64,000 nucleotides of DNA. Origin: Brachionus plicatilis. Lineage: Eukaryota; Rotifera; Eurotatoria; Ploima; Brachionidae. The notes beneath the pieces are model-generated. The model saw only the letters and a list, made by a program, of their open reading frames with translations, was not told where the DNA came from and made no database searches. Location: contig QEOQ01000204.1 in NCBI GenBank assembly GCA_010279815.1, positions 1,303,561 through 1,367,560 of the forward strand, read 5' to 3'. The first letter of the stretch is position 1. Every line of letters begins with the position of its first letter. This document shows positions 44,927-55,166 of the stretch, one piece after another. Position numbers and translations under genes: made by a program.

Positions 44927-45033
44927 GTTTGGACTAGAGTTGTTTAAAAGTACCAAATTAAAGTTAAATACATTAATATTCAATGTCTTAAGATAAGTCC
45001 AATATGTATCTTTTAAAAAACTCTGATTTGGAC
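44927..45033. mobile_element. hAT-type MITE, copy 2
   Basis: A 91-bp element (44935-45025) with termini TAGAGTTGTTTAAAAGTA and CAGAGTTTTTTAAAAGAT (inverse). Flanking 8-mers GTTTGGAC and ATTTGGAC match at 7 of 8. Same family as the copies at 44.3 and 47.8 kb. Confidence 0.75.
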
Positions 45034-47748
45034 TAATGAATTGTTAAATTTTAAGGGAACAAAAATATTATCCCCAAATAAATGCTAATTTTGAAATTTA
45101 ATTTAAATGAATAAGCCTAGAACTGGATTTACCCAAAACTTATTTTATTTTTTTAAGATTTTAATTCTTTGTTTTTATTTTATAGATCAAAATAAAAAAA
45201 TTTAATATTTAAAGAAACTTGTAAACATTTACCGACCCATTATGTGTTTTAATGAATGAATCTGTTAGGGAAACATTCTGATAAATAAACCTGAAAATTA
45301 AAATTATGGTTTTTAAAAAAAAATCTCGTTTAAATAAACAGTAAGATGAAAAAAATACAAAAATAAATAAAATGGATTTGGTAGTTCTTTTCATTTAAAA
45401 TGAAAATTTAAATTTCATTCCGAATGAATTTTATGAGGAACTTGTGTAATAGAAAATTTTTAAAAACTATAAACCAACTGAAATTTTAATTAAAATCAAA
45501 ATATTCTAATTTTTGTTTATATCCAATTTTATTTTGACTTTTAAAAAAAGTTTGGACAAGGTTTGATATCATGCAAAATAAGAATTTTAGAACCAAAAAT
45601 ATTTTGTACAGGTTAAGTAAACGTAACTAATATAAAAAATATATATATTTTGTTAATTACCACAAAAATTCAAATTCTCGTGATTCTACAGTTTGTAATT
45701 GATAATATGGTGATTTTATTTATTATTAATGTAAAAAATAAATTAGGTACTGGGTCTCAGGCTGCATCGTTGAGGCCAGAATGAGCTCAAAAAATTGGGA
45801 TATACAATTAAAAATGTTTAGATAAATAAAGATTAAAAAATAATTCCTTAATGCTTTTAAATTAAATAAAAAATTCTATGTCAAAATTGAATTATAAACT
45901 TTTTTCGAAATACCTTAAAAATTTAAGGACTTATTGAACACCAAAATACACATGGCTTCTTCATCTTTATCAGTTTTCAAAAAAAATTGAATTCAGGCTC
46001 TTAGAAAAATTAAATGGCTAATTTTTTAATATTTGAAGAATTAATAATAAAAAAATTAATTGATAAAAACATGAATTCTAATTTTATCTTCTAAAATTTA
46101 AAATAAATTTTTCTATTCAAATCAATCATTGATAATAGAGATTTTAATCTTATTTTAAAATTTGAATCAAAAATATTCTTTTATTATCACATGTAAATGC
46201 TTTGCGAATTTTTTTAAAATTAAATCTCAGCTTGTTGCTTGGTATTTATTCCGTATGAACATACAACATTTATCTTTTTTCTATGATGTCGAGATTGGTC
46301 GTAATAAAAATGCCAACTAATTGATTACAACATCATAAAAAATCAAAATTAAAAACTATTCGCTAAAGAATGTAAATCTTGGTCCGAAAATGACATTTAT
46401 TTCCTATTTATTTTTTGTAGATAAATAAACAACCAATTTGTCATGAACCTTGTTTCGGGACACAAAGATCGAGAACTTGCCAATAAATAACCAATTAATC
46501 TAAGTTGTAAAACTATTATCGATCTTTTAGATAAATAAAATTACTCAGCACTAATGAAAAATAACGAGAATATAAGTACAATATCGTAATCCTCTGATAT
46601 TTGAAAAAAACTATTTGATATTTGTTTGAATTTTCATTTCAACACCTTTAATAAATGACTTGTATCGATTAATCGATTAGGGTTGAAAATGCAAATTTTC
46701 ATTCTCTTAAAGAGTTTTGATTTTTTCCAACTTTTGATTATTCCGCTCTCCATTCATTTCACGTCTTTTCTGAATAATTGGAATTTAATAACAAAGATTG
46801 CTTTCCCAATGAGGAATTTAATTTGATAAATTTTTCTTTGATATTCAAATTTTTCATTTAAAATTTTGGACATAATTTTCCGTCAATTTGCATGATTGAA
46901 TAACTCATTAAGATCAAAACCGCCAAAAAATATTCTTCTACTTTGGTTTTATCTGTTCTTCCCTAATGATTTTCAGATAAAAAATGACAAAAGTTAACAT
47001 ATTCCTAAAGAATGTAAGCTTAAGAAAATATTTAAAAAAAAATAGTTCGGGAAGAAATTTCATAATGTTTAGTGAATGTTTGTCTTTAATTTTAAAACCT
47101 CTTGCTCTACAAAATTAAAGAAAAGATAAAATAAAAAAAATTGAATTTTTTAATTAAAAAAAAGAATTACAACTAATATGGTCGAGATTTACAAAAAGAT
47201 TTTATATAACTAAAGAATTAATAAATTTAAGAATTACTCTAAAAAATTTCGACAAAAATTTATTTTTAGTTTTTTAATTTTAAACTTGTATTGGCATATT
47301 TTTGGTAAAGATAAAAAAGTAAATATTAAATTCTTGATGTTTACAATAACGTATTTTATGAATGCTTAATAAGCAATAAAAAATCAATCAAATTTTTAGA
47401 ATAAGTTCTAGTTTATTACTTTAAGATAAGAAAAATATTTACAACTTTAATTCACTTCATTCGAAGAGTTTCAAAAATTTTTAATTTATTTTAAGTTCAA
47501 ATAAAAAAAATATATCACAATAAAAGAGTATAATTTTCATGATTGAATTACGGATTTTGATTTCATCAAACATCAAAAGTATAGCGTCTAAAAAATACTA
47601 GAAATTAATTATAGTTCAGCGGAAAAATAACAATACTTTAAATTAACTTATTCTTGGACTAGCGCTGGAATTCGCAAAAATTTATTTATTTATTTCAAAA
47701 AACAAAAATTTTCAAAAAATTATTAGCTCAAAAACAACATTTTTAATA
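45034..47748. other. intergenic
   Basis: About 2.7 kb of AT-rich sequence. The frame at 45209-45394 is not convincing. No gene or clear repeat recognised. Confidence 0.5.
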
Positions 47749-47818
47749 ATTAAAAGCAGAGTTATTTAAAAGTAAATTGACTTAAGATTTGTTACTTTTA
47801 AATAACTCTGATTAAATT
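47749..47818. mobile_element. hAT-type MITE, copy 3 (minimal)
   Basis: A 54-bp element (47757-47810) that is little more than two perfect 19-bp inverted repeats (CAGAGTTATTTAAAAGTAA). Flanking 8-mers ATTAAAAG and ATTAAATT agree at 6 of 8. It is the smallest member of the local family. Confidence 0.75.
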
Positions 47819-48493
47819 TTTAAATATCATTTTATTCAAGTTCTTCTAAAACAGCAAGTTTATTGAATTGAAATAATTTATTAAATACTTTAGCCTAAAA
47901 GTATTTACATTTAATAGAATCGTGCAAACAAAAAACAATATAATATTATTTATTAAAAACAATTAAATTAGAACCTTCTGTGAATCGAATTTATTAAATG
48001 AAACAAAATTAATGAGCCCTGGAGTTCGTTCGAATGTCTCAAGCATTCTTTTGGACTTGATTGTAAAAAGTGAAACTAAAATTAATTTAATTTAAAAAAA
48101 GTTCGGAATCGCCAACAAGAACTCAACCTCTAAATTACCTTTTAAATGAATAAATAAATAATTAAATAAAAAGATTTCGTTTTATATTTAAATTCCAGCA
48201 ATTCAAAACTTGAGTGCTATCTGACTTCTAATTTTTGACTTGAAATTCGTAAACTACGTCTTTTGAAGCCCTAAATATCATTATTGTTGGAAGGCAAAAA
48301 AAAAAGAATTTGTAGCCAGGGATCTAAAAATAACTAAACCTTTAAAAAGTTGTAGTTCTTTCAGACCCAAGTTTACAATGATAAAATTAAAATATATTTT
48401 AAAATTCAATATATTCTGAAAAATCATAGAATTTTCTACTCTATGGTGTATATTATTATTCATTTAAAAAAAGAGTGAATCCATATTATCTTA
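47819..48493. other. intergenic
   Basis: About 0.7 kb, AT-rich, no recognisable gene. The minus-strand frame at 48281-48463 has no motif. Confidence 0.5.
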
Positions 48494-48638
48494 TACAGCG
48501 GTAAGATAACTGCTTCTTAACATTTGTAACTATTATTAACTATTATAAGTGTAATTAACAGTAACTGTCTCTGTTTATACCACTTTTTATCTTTATTAGC
48601 TATCTTTTATGTTAAGAAGCAGTTACCTTACCGCTGTA
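48494..48638. mobile_element. TA-flanked MITE abutting Tc1 transposase
   Basis: A 141-bp element (48496-48636) flanked by TA. Its 28-bp inverted repeats start CAGCGGTAAGATAACTGCTT and differ at one position between ends. No coding capacity. It sits exactly where the Tc1 transposase reading frame next to it is cut, so it probably inserted into that copy. The TA-CAGCGGT end is shared with the element at 9051-9798. Confidence 0.85.
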
Positions 48639-49408
48639 TGAGACTCTAAGCCTTTTTTTTGCAGAAATCTCATAATAGTTTACTTGCTTATCCTAACCGC
48701 TTGGGTCTTAGAATTAAAATCAGTGGCAAGTTTTTGATAACTAGATGTAGGATCTTTTCTAATCTCTCTAAAAATGTAATTTTCATCTCTTAAAGTTAGC
48801 TTCCGTGGTCTACCAGAACGATCAGAGACAGAACCAGTCTCTTCATATCGTTTCTTAGTTGAAGAGCCACCTTTTGGAGATACACCTAGCAACTTGGCTT
48901 TTTCGTTTTGCTTTTTATCCCAATTTTTATGCAGACCTACAATCTACCATTTTTGTGGGCTAGACACATTTTTTTCACCCATTTTTTGCCAAATTAAAGA
49001 TTTTTTGGTAATGTTATTTAGAGACCAAGTGAGGAGTTGGAGAGTTTTTAAATTGAACAGTTAAAGAGCAAAATTTACTCAAAATTAGAAGTTATTTAAG
49101 AATTAATCATAAAAGTGTGAAAAAAGGTAGCAATGGTTGCTAAAACTTTTGGATTACCGGAATTTCTAAACTTTTGCACCGACTTTTATTTTTTATTTTT
49201 TATTTTTTAGAGGAAGTTTTTTCATTATAAATATTTAAAAGTTGATTATATTTTTATGCCGAGTGTCATATATCAAATTGTAGAGAAAAAAAAAATCTAC
49301 AAATTAGTATTTTATTTTTTTTCTTTTGCACTCAATTTTTAGTAAAATAAAACAAATAAACAATTTAAGATAAAATAATCAATTTCTAAACTTTTGCAAC
49401 ATACTGTA
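48639..49408 (-). pseudogene. Tc1-like transposon 5' half with broken transposase
   Basis: The element is read on the minus strand. Its outer end TACAGTATGTTGCAAAAGTT (49408 downward) is Tc1-like, and a related TGCAAAAGTTTAGAAATTCC repeats near 49163-49183, giving the IR/DR layout. The transposase starts at 48982 (MGEKNVSSPQKW), has an early stop, then continues with the helix-turn-helix part: LGVSPKGGSSTKKRYEETGS and GRPRKL. After another stop it reads TIMRFLQKKGLES and is then cut by the MITE. Catalytic DDE residues are absent, so the copy is dead. Confidence 0.8.
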
Positions 49409-49690
49409 TGTGTATAATTACATATATTAGAAAAATTAATGAGTTAGTTATTTTTAGATAACTGGGTACAAATTTTAATTTAGCCTTCCAAAGGACGTAG
49501 TCAACGAGTATGAAGTCAAAAATTAGAAATTATATAGCAGTTAAATTTTGAATTTCTGGAACTTTATAAATAGGTAAAATAAATAAAAAATAAAAAATTT
49601 TGAATTAGTTTAAAATGGCTTTATTTAAATTATAAAATTCAAAATAGAATGGATATAAAATGGAAGACTATTTACAATAGAAAAAATAAA

Positions 49691-51253
49691 TCAATGGCTT
49701 TCAATTGAAACTTTTGATGATTCGGTTGAATCAAAATTAGAATTTTCAATACAAGTAGACATAGATTGATTAAAAAAGGTAATAAAGGAACTATCAGTGT
49801 CATCATGTGGCAACAAGTCTTCATCGTAGCACACTTGGCTCAATTTCACCTCACTAGTATCAATTAAATTGACTATTTTTCTCAATTCAACAATTACAGA
49901 ATCAATGTGTGGCGCTTCACTTGGACTACGCTTCGACTCCATTGTATACATTCGAATTTGTTTGAACAAGTCCATTGTTTTGTGCATGTGCACAATTGGC
50001 AAGTCGATCAAATTGGACAGAGTCAAATTGGCCGATTGGGTCTCATTGAGAAATAGTCTAAATTGTTTTGAGTGCAGCACAAGATCGTTTAGCAGCTCTT
50101 TGGCCTTGGGGTATCCTTTGACATAGGTGGTGAACGCTTCTCTGAATAAGCTCATTTTTTGTGTGTACAATTGACCGATTTTGGTGTACAAATCATAGGC
50201 TGACCACTTGTCCATTGATCTCAAAAAGTTTTCGCTAATTACCAAAATTTTCTCCACATTTTGAAACAAAGTAAAGTAGTCTTGCTGCTGAATGAAAAAG
50301 CCTCTCAATGGTCGTGAAAATGTGGCCACTGACATGCTCAAAAAAGACACAAAATTGGCCTCGATTTCGATCAAATTGCCGATCAGCTGAGTCCTTATTT
50401 GGTTGAATTTTTCCATTTTCATTGATTCATAATTCATTGTTGACTTGAGCTGCTCTTTTGGCTTTGACGTTGAACCAAAGGTTAGGTCACATTGTGAATA
50501 GGAATTGGTAGTGTTTGTGACAGTGGTGATTGATAGATTCGACTGCATAGTTGGCCCATTGGACTGTGTCATTTTTTCACTTGATTCATTGTATCGAGAC
50601 AATGTCTCATAACCAGTGTCTGCTCCACTCTCACATTTGACCATTTTGCCAATGCGGCAACACTCTCTGCTGCACACAACATACTCATTTGGCTTGATAC
50701 TTGAACAGCATTTGTTTGTGCTCTCGGACTCTTCGAAAAAAGTTGCCGAAATGGTTGTGTTTGTTGGCTGTGCACACGACAACCACAGTGATGGACGAAG
50801 CCATTTAGAAATTAGACTACCATTTTTAGAATTTTTTATTTTTTTGTTAATCAATGGCTTTAGAAATTTTTTCTTCTCATCCGACAGGATTTTTGATATT
50901 TGATAGGCTTTCTCTGAGTTTTTCAAGCGTCTATATATTGTTAAATTAATTTTTCCATCCACAGGTTTTAGCAGACTGTTGATTGTCTTCACAGTGGCTC
51001 TGTAACAATTGACTGCATTTATTTCAATCAACAAATCGCCTCTTTTGATTCCATTTAACTCTGCACTGCTGTCCTTTGTCACTTCTTTCACGTAACAAGG
51101 ACAATATCCAGCTATGGAAAATTCATTAAGGCTGCTCTTGATCTCTTGTTTACAAGCTCCAATCGACACTTGCAGTCGACGATAGACCAGATTTTTCAAT
51201 TTGACATAATCGGCTCGGGCCGATCTGCAAAAATCTTCTTGTTTGTTTGACAT
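49691..51253 (-). CDS. PDZ-DH protein (putative RhoGEF), paralogue 2
   Basis: Intronless, 520 residues. PDZ domain at about 15-110: SIAGYCPCYVKEV, GIKRGDLLIEINAVN, INLTIYRR. It is clearly related to but much diverged from the PDZ of the paralogue at 40964-42652. Residues 143-486 carry the Ser/Thr-rich linker, Cys patch and DH-like helices, and are almost identical to that paralogue. The last 34 residues (from DSSFITFFNQSM) are unrelated. No PH domain follows. The gene is intact, with no stop in the frame. The upstream 0.8 kb shares no obvious similarity with the region upstream of the other copy, so the near-identity is not a simple recent whole-gene duplication. Confidence 0.75.
   Translation of the reverse strand: MSNKQEDFCRSARADYVKLKNLVYRRLQVSIGACKQEIKSSLNEFSIAGYCPCYVKEVTKDSSAELNGIKRGDLLIEINAVNCYRATVKTINSLLKPVDGKINLTIYRRLKNSEKAYQISKILSDEKKKFLKPLINKKIKNSKNGSLISKWLRPSLWLSCAQPTNTTISATFFEESESTNKCCSSIKPNEYVVCSRECCRIGKMVKCESGADTGYETLSRYNESSEKMTQSNGPTMQSNLSITTVTNTTNSYSQCDLTFGSTSKPKEQLKSTMNYESMKMEKFNQIRTQLIGNLIEIEANFVSFLSMSVATFSRPLRGFFIQQQDYFTLFQNVEKILVISENFLRSMDKWSAYDLYTKIGQLYTQKMSLFREAFTTYVKGYPKAKELLNDLVLHSKQFRLFLNETQSANLTLSNLIDLPIVHMHKTMDLFKQIRMYTMESKRSPSEAPHIDSVIVELRKIVNLIDTSEVKLSQVCYDEDLLPHDDTDSSFITFFNQSMSTCIENSNFDSTESSKVSIESH
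49797..50827 (-). repeat. near-identical block shared with 41151-42181 (copy B)
   Basis: Partner of copy A; same orientation, gap-free alignment, 11 substitutions by eye. The upper edge falls at CTACCATTTTT and the lower edge at GTGTCATCATG; beyond them the two genes diverge at once. Confidence 0.95.
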
Positions 51254-52079
51254 TGTTATCCAAAATGTATCTTCTGTGGTAAATATATAATCGAAAATAA
51301 ATATTAAAACATTATTTATATTGGATGTTTAAAAAAAATTAAAAGTTGAACATCCGACAATTAATATTGAATTTTTTACACAGTCTAACCAAACCGAAAG
51401 CTGATATAGGGATTGAGTTTTCATGAGAACTCGAGCTAATTAAAAGTTTTCCAAATACGTTTGAGTTTATTTGATAGTAATTTATTGCTCTATCCCTACC
51501 AGCCGGCACGAACAAGTAACTTTATGTTGGTAATTAACTTAAAAGAGATAAATGCCGACGTTGTACAACCTTAGCTACAATTTTTCTGTTTTGCGACTAG
51601 GCCAAATTAAGTTTTGTCTACCCAGCCAATTTAATTGATTTTTAATTGAGCGAAACCCCCATTTCTTTTTGTCTAATAATAACTAATACATAATGGTTTA
51701 TCTTATCTGTTATGAAAAGTCAAAAAATAATTTGAAATCTATTGTTGCAGCTATTAGTTATTAAAATGCTAAACAAGCAACTTAAAACTTAAGATTAAAG
51801 GTGAAAGTTAAGTGTTGGAGAACAAGATAATTTATTTCGGTTATCTAAAGCTACCTTATTGTTTTTTTTCTTCCATTAACCGTGCACTTCTTAAATATGT
51901 ATCGCCTTTAATTCCTTGAATCAATTTTTTTTTCTTTTTTTAATTTTTTCGAAGGGGCAATATGTGAGATTATTACTAAAACAGGGACCTCCATTTTTTA
52001 AATAAAACACGGACTCATACTTAACTCCCACACAAATACTATTTACAAGCGTTCACACAAGACCCAAATCTAAGATCTT
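51254..52079. other. intergenic
   Basis: About 0.8 kb upstream of PDZ-DH paralogue 2. Presumed promoter; nothing else recognised. Confidence 0.5.
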
Positions 52080-52545
52080 CTAATGATTTAATTCACCAAT
52101 TAAATCATTTATAAAATAGTTGAACAAGTGAGGTGAAAGAATGCCTCCTTGTTTGACACCCTCGGTTGTTTCCATCAAATCACCCACTTTGTTCTCATAT
52201 TTAACACTAATTTTCGAAACACTGTAGTAATAGTATAAAAGTCGCCATATTTCATTTGGTATCTTGTCAATGAGCTTATAGAAGAGCCCATCTCTCCAAA
52301 GCTTAACGAACGCTTTACTTGCATCTAAGAAAATGACATGAAATTTTGAACCATTTTGCCTGTAATAATTAATTGTCTCATTTACCAAAAAATAAGCATG
52401 TTTACATGATACGTTTTTTTTGTAACCAAATTGATTAACATGGATTTGACTGGGGCAATCCATTTTATTTAAGAGCAGTGCCTCGAAGACTGAAGCTAAC
52501 GAGTTCGATACTGAGATTGGACGAAAATCACTTGAATCTAAGATC
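52080..52545 (-). pseudogene. LINE reverse transcriptase fragment
   Basis: The minus-strand frame is open from about 52545 to the stop at 52080. It reads SSDFRPISVSNSLASVFEAL, then QFGYKKNVSCKHA, then VIFLDASKAFVKLWRDGLFY (block A; the first catalytic Asp kept, a following conserved Asp changed to Val), and GVKQGGILSPHLFNYFINDL (block B). The YxDD block is missing. This is a 5'- and 3'-truncated non-LTR retrotransposon, from a different lineage than the fragment at 14225-14400 judging by motif wording. Confidence 0.8.
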
Positions 52546-52849
52546 TAGCTCATTTTATTCGGTCTTCATTTAAGTTTGAAATCAAATTTAGATACTTTAA
52601 TTAATTAAATTAATTTTTTTAAATTTCTCATTTTTTTCCTTTTTGCATCGTTACATCAAAAACAATATAAAAAATCTTTCAAAATTTTAAGTGAAAGCCA
52701 AAAAATCTAAAGCCAAATTCGATTTTTTAAAATTGTTTGGTTCTCTTAATTTTTCAATTTTTTAAAAATTCTCATTTTTTTCCTAATTGCAAGTCTATCC
52801 TTCTTACTAATACCTATTTTTTCATTTGAGAAAATTGAGAATCATGATG

Positions 52850-53100
52850 GTTACCTGAAATGATTAATGTTAATTAGCCATCTTTTCTTTTGACGACTAA
52901 ATTTTAGAAGATTTTAAAGAATCAGGTATAAATTAATAAAAATTTGTATATAATTATTTATATAAAAAAGCGATAAATTGCAAAAAAGATTGATAATTAA
53001 TTTTTATTATTTTGTATTAAAGAACACTAAAATCGAAAATTTAATCGTCATTTTCTTTTAAAAGAAGGATGACTAATTAACATTAATCATTTCAGGTAAC
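52850..53100. repeat. inverted-repeat element (MITE-like)
   Basis: A 251-bp unit whose ends are inverted repeats of GTTACCTGAAATGATTAATG and the following TTAATTAG, with looser similarity continuing to about 80 bp per arm (CTTTTGACGACTAAATTTT against AAAATTTAATCGTCATTTT). No coding capacity. Confidence 0.75.
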
Positions 53101-53114
53101 TTCAAATACAAATA

Positions 53115-53268
53115 ATTTTCGTAAATTTACGAAAATTTACTTCGGCCAAAAAATGGCAAAATAATTTTGAATAAATGTCTGAGCTTTTGACAGACCAAAC
53201 ATTTGTGTGTCCCTCTTACAGGTTTGCTGACTTGCAATTTTTTGGCCAAAGTAAATTTACGTAAAATC
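53115..53268. repeat. short inverted-repeat element
   Basis: Left end ATTTTCGTAAATTTAC with ATTTACTTCGGCCAAAAAAT, right end ATTTTTTGGCCAAAGTAAAT then TTACGTAAAAT, forming an imperfect palindrome around about 80 bp. It lies just 14 bp from the element at 52850-53100. Confidence 0.65.
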
Positions 53269-54116
53269 CACGTGTCAAATCAGTACTGTAATTTTACTAA
53301 AAAAATAAAAATCAGCTGATTGACGTTTTAGTTCAATTCCAGCAATTTTTTCAGCCAGAAAAGGCTGTTTTGGTGCTACAATTAGAATTAAATTAAAAAA
53401 AAATAACAATATTTAGATAATTTAGAATATTATAATATGAATATTGGTGAAAAACCTGGGCTATGTAATCTGGTTTTTAATAAAAAGCCTTGGCAGATAA
53501 AAAATTAATTTTTTTTCAATTAAATTGAAAATTGGAAAAACTAGCTCCAAACATTATTTTTATTATAAATTTAAATTTTTTATTAATTAAGTAATTTTAT
53601 GAGTTAATGAATTAGCACACGTCGTAAAGAATATTTAAGAATTTGTTTGGTTAACTTTTTTTACCAAATAAAGTTGATTTAAGCACTATGTTGAAATTTT
53701 TTGAAAAAAATATTAACAAATTCACTTTTTTAAAAAAAATATTTTTTAAATGATTTTAATAATTAAAATTTTGGTCCCTCATTTATTTCTCATTCTTTTA
53801 AAAGAAGATTTGCTTTTATTGCACACATACAAATTTTGAAATGATCATTATATATATTTATTTTTTTGATATTTTAGATAAATATTATTTGATTATATAC
53901 AAATAATTTAAAAAACAGACATTAAAAGTCCGAAATAAAAAGGATTTGCCTTTTTTTGTATTTTAGCTATTTAAAATTTGTATTTTATTTTAATCTTACG
54001 AACCTTAAAAAAATACTATTTTAATGGTATACATTTTTTTAAAGTTTTAGATTTAGGTGAAAAACTATTATTTTTGTCATAATATTTTTATATTTCTTTA
54101 AATGCCCAATATCACC
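53269..54116. other. intergenic
   Basis: About 0.85 kb of AT-rich sequence with no recognisable gene. Confidence 0.5.
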
Positions 54117-54630
54117 TTAACGGGTGCCGTCCTTTTTACTCTACCTTAAATATTCTAGGTAGAATAAAAGTAACCCTTTCAGACCCAAATAAATATTGAG
54201 TCTATAAAAGTTACTTTTATTCTACCTAGAATATTATTCCCTAAAAAAATGCTAAAAAAGTAATTTAATAAAAAATATTTTATTCAAATTATCAATTATA
54301 TCAATTAATTGTTGTTATTTCATCAGTTTTTTTACATTATTTTTATGAATTCTAGTCATATGTGTCTTATATCTTGAATTAATGTGAGTTTTGAATTAAT
54401 TAGCTGCAAACATTGTTACAAAAAAATGTCTAGATTTATTCAGTTTCATTTTTGTAATGTAAAATTACTCCGAGTGATTTTCCCTTTTTTTAGCATTTTT
54501 TTAGGGAATAATATTCTAGGTAGAATAAAAGTAACTTTTATAGACTCAATATTTTTTTGGGTCTGAAAAGGTTACTTTTATTCTACCTAGAATATTTAGG
54601 GTAGAGTAAAAGAATCCTAACTCACCTTAA
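54117..54630. repeat. nested palindromic element with about 145-bp inverted arms
   Basis: Arms 54117-54262 and 54485-54630 are reverse complements with few mismatches, bounded by TTAAG/TTAAC-type ends. Each arm is itself a palindrome: ATTCTAGGTAGAATAAAAGT and AC are followed about 40 bp later by their inverse. The unit can therefore fold as one long hairpin or as two separate ones. The 225-bp centre is AT-rich and unrelated. The frame at 54384-54566 is not a gene. Confidence 0.85.
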
Positions 54631-55166
54631 CTTTGATGAAATTTGATTAAATCTAATATAAATTCTATTGATTTAATCCGGTGAATTTTCCATTTGATTA
54701 AGATATAATGCCTAGGAAACATGGTATTGTTCAGTGACTCTCTGGATGTTCTCAAAAATCATGAATTTTGTATCATATATAACAAATATTGTTGATGACA
54801 AATAATTTATCAAGAAAGATAGATTCTTTTGATCAAGAAAATACCTTGTTATTATAGTTGGACCTAGATTCTTTCCAAAATTTATTGATTATTTTCAAAA
54901 ATTGAAAATGTACCAAATGCGCTATCTTTGCATTATTTCTGGCAATGAATATATGAAAATTCTCATTCTTTTTATTTAAAATCTTTCTATTTTATTCAAC
55001 CCTTATGACACATAAAATGATATAAAATCCAAGGAACGAAACAATAATGAAGCTTTGAAAATCTCTTACATTTAAATTTAAAATTAACATTAATTATTCA
55101 AAAAAAAAATTTGCACTGAAAATAACATAAAGATTCTTTCATTATCCCTGAGTTCGAAGCATTTAG
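54631..55166. other. upstream region of the receptor gene
   Basis: A signal-peptide exon for the receptor would be expected here or further left. I searched for ATG followed by a hydrophobic stretch and a donor and found none convincing (the best, MKILILFI near 54952, hits a stop). Confidence 0.4.

Noticed and set aside
49869..50126. 85-residue frame identical to one at 41223-41480
   Set aside because: The identity comes from the shared DH-like block on the opposite strand, not from a conserved separate gene.
52080..52463. Possible intact reverse transcriptase or domesticated retroelement gene
   Set aside because: The YxDD block and the endonuclease are missing and the frame is closed at both ends.
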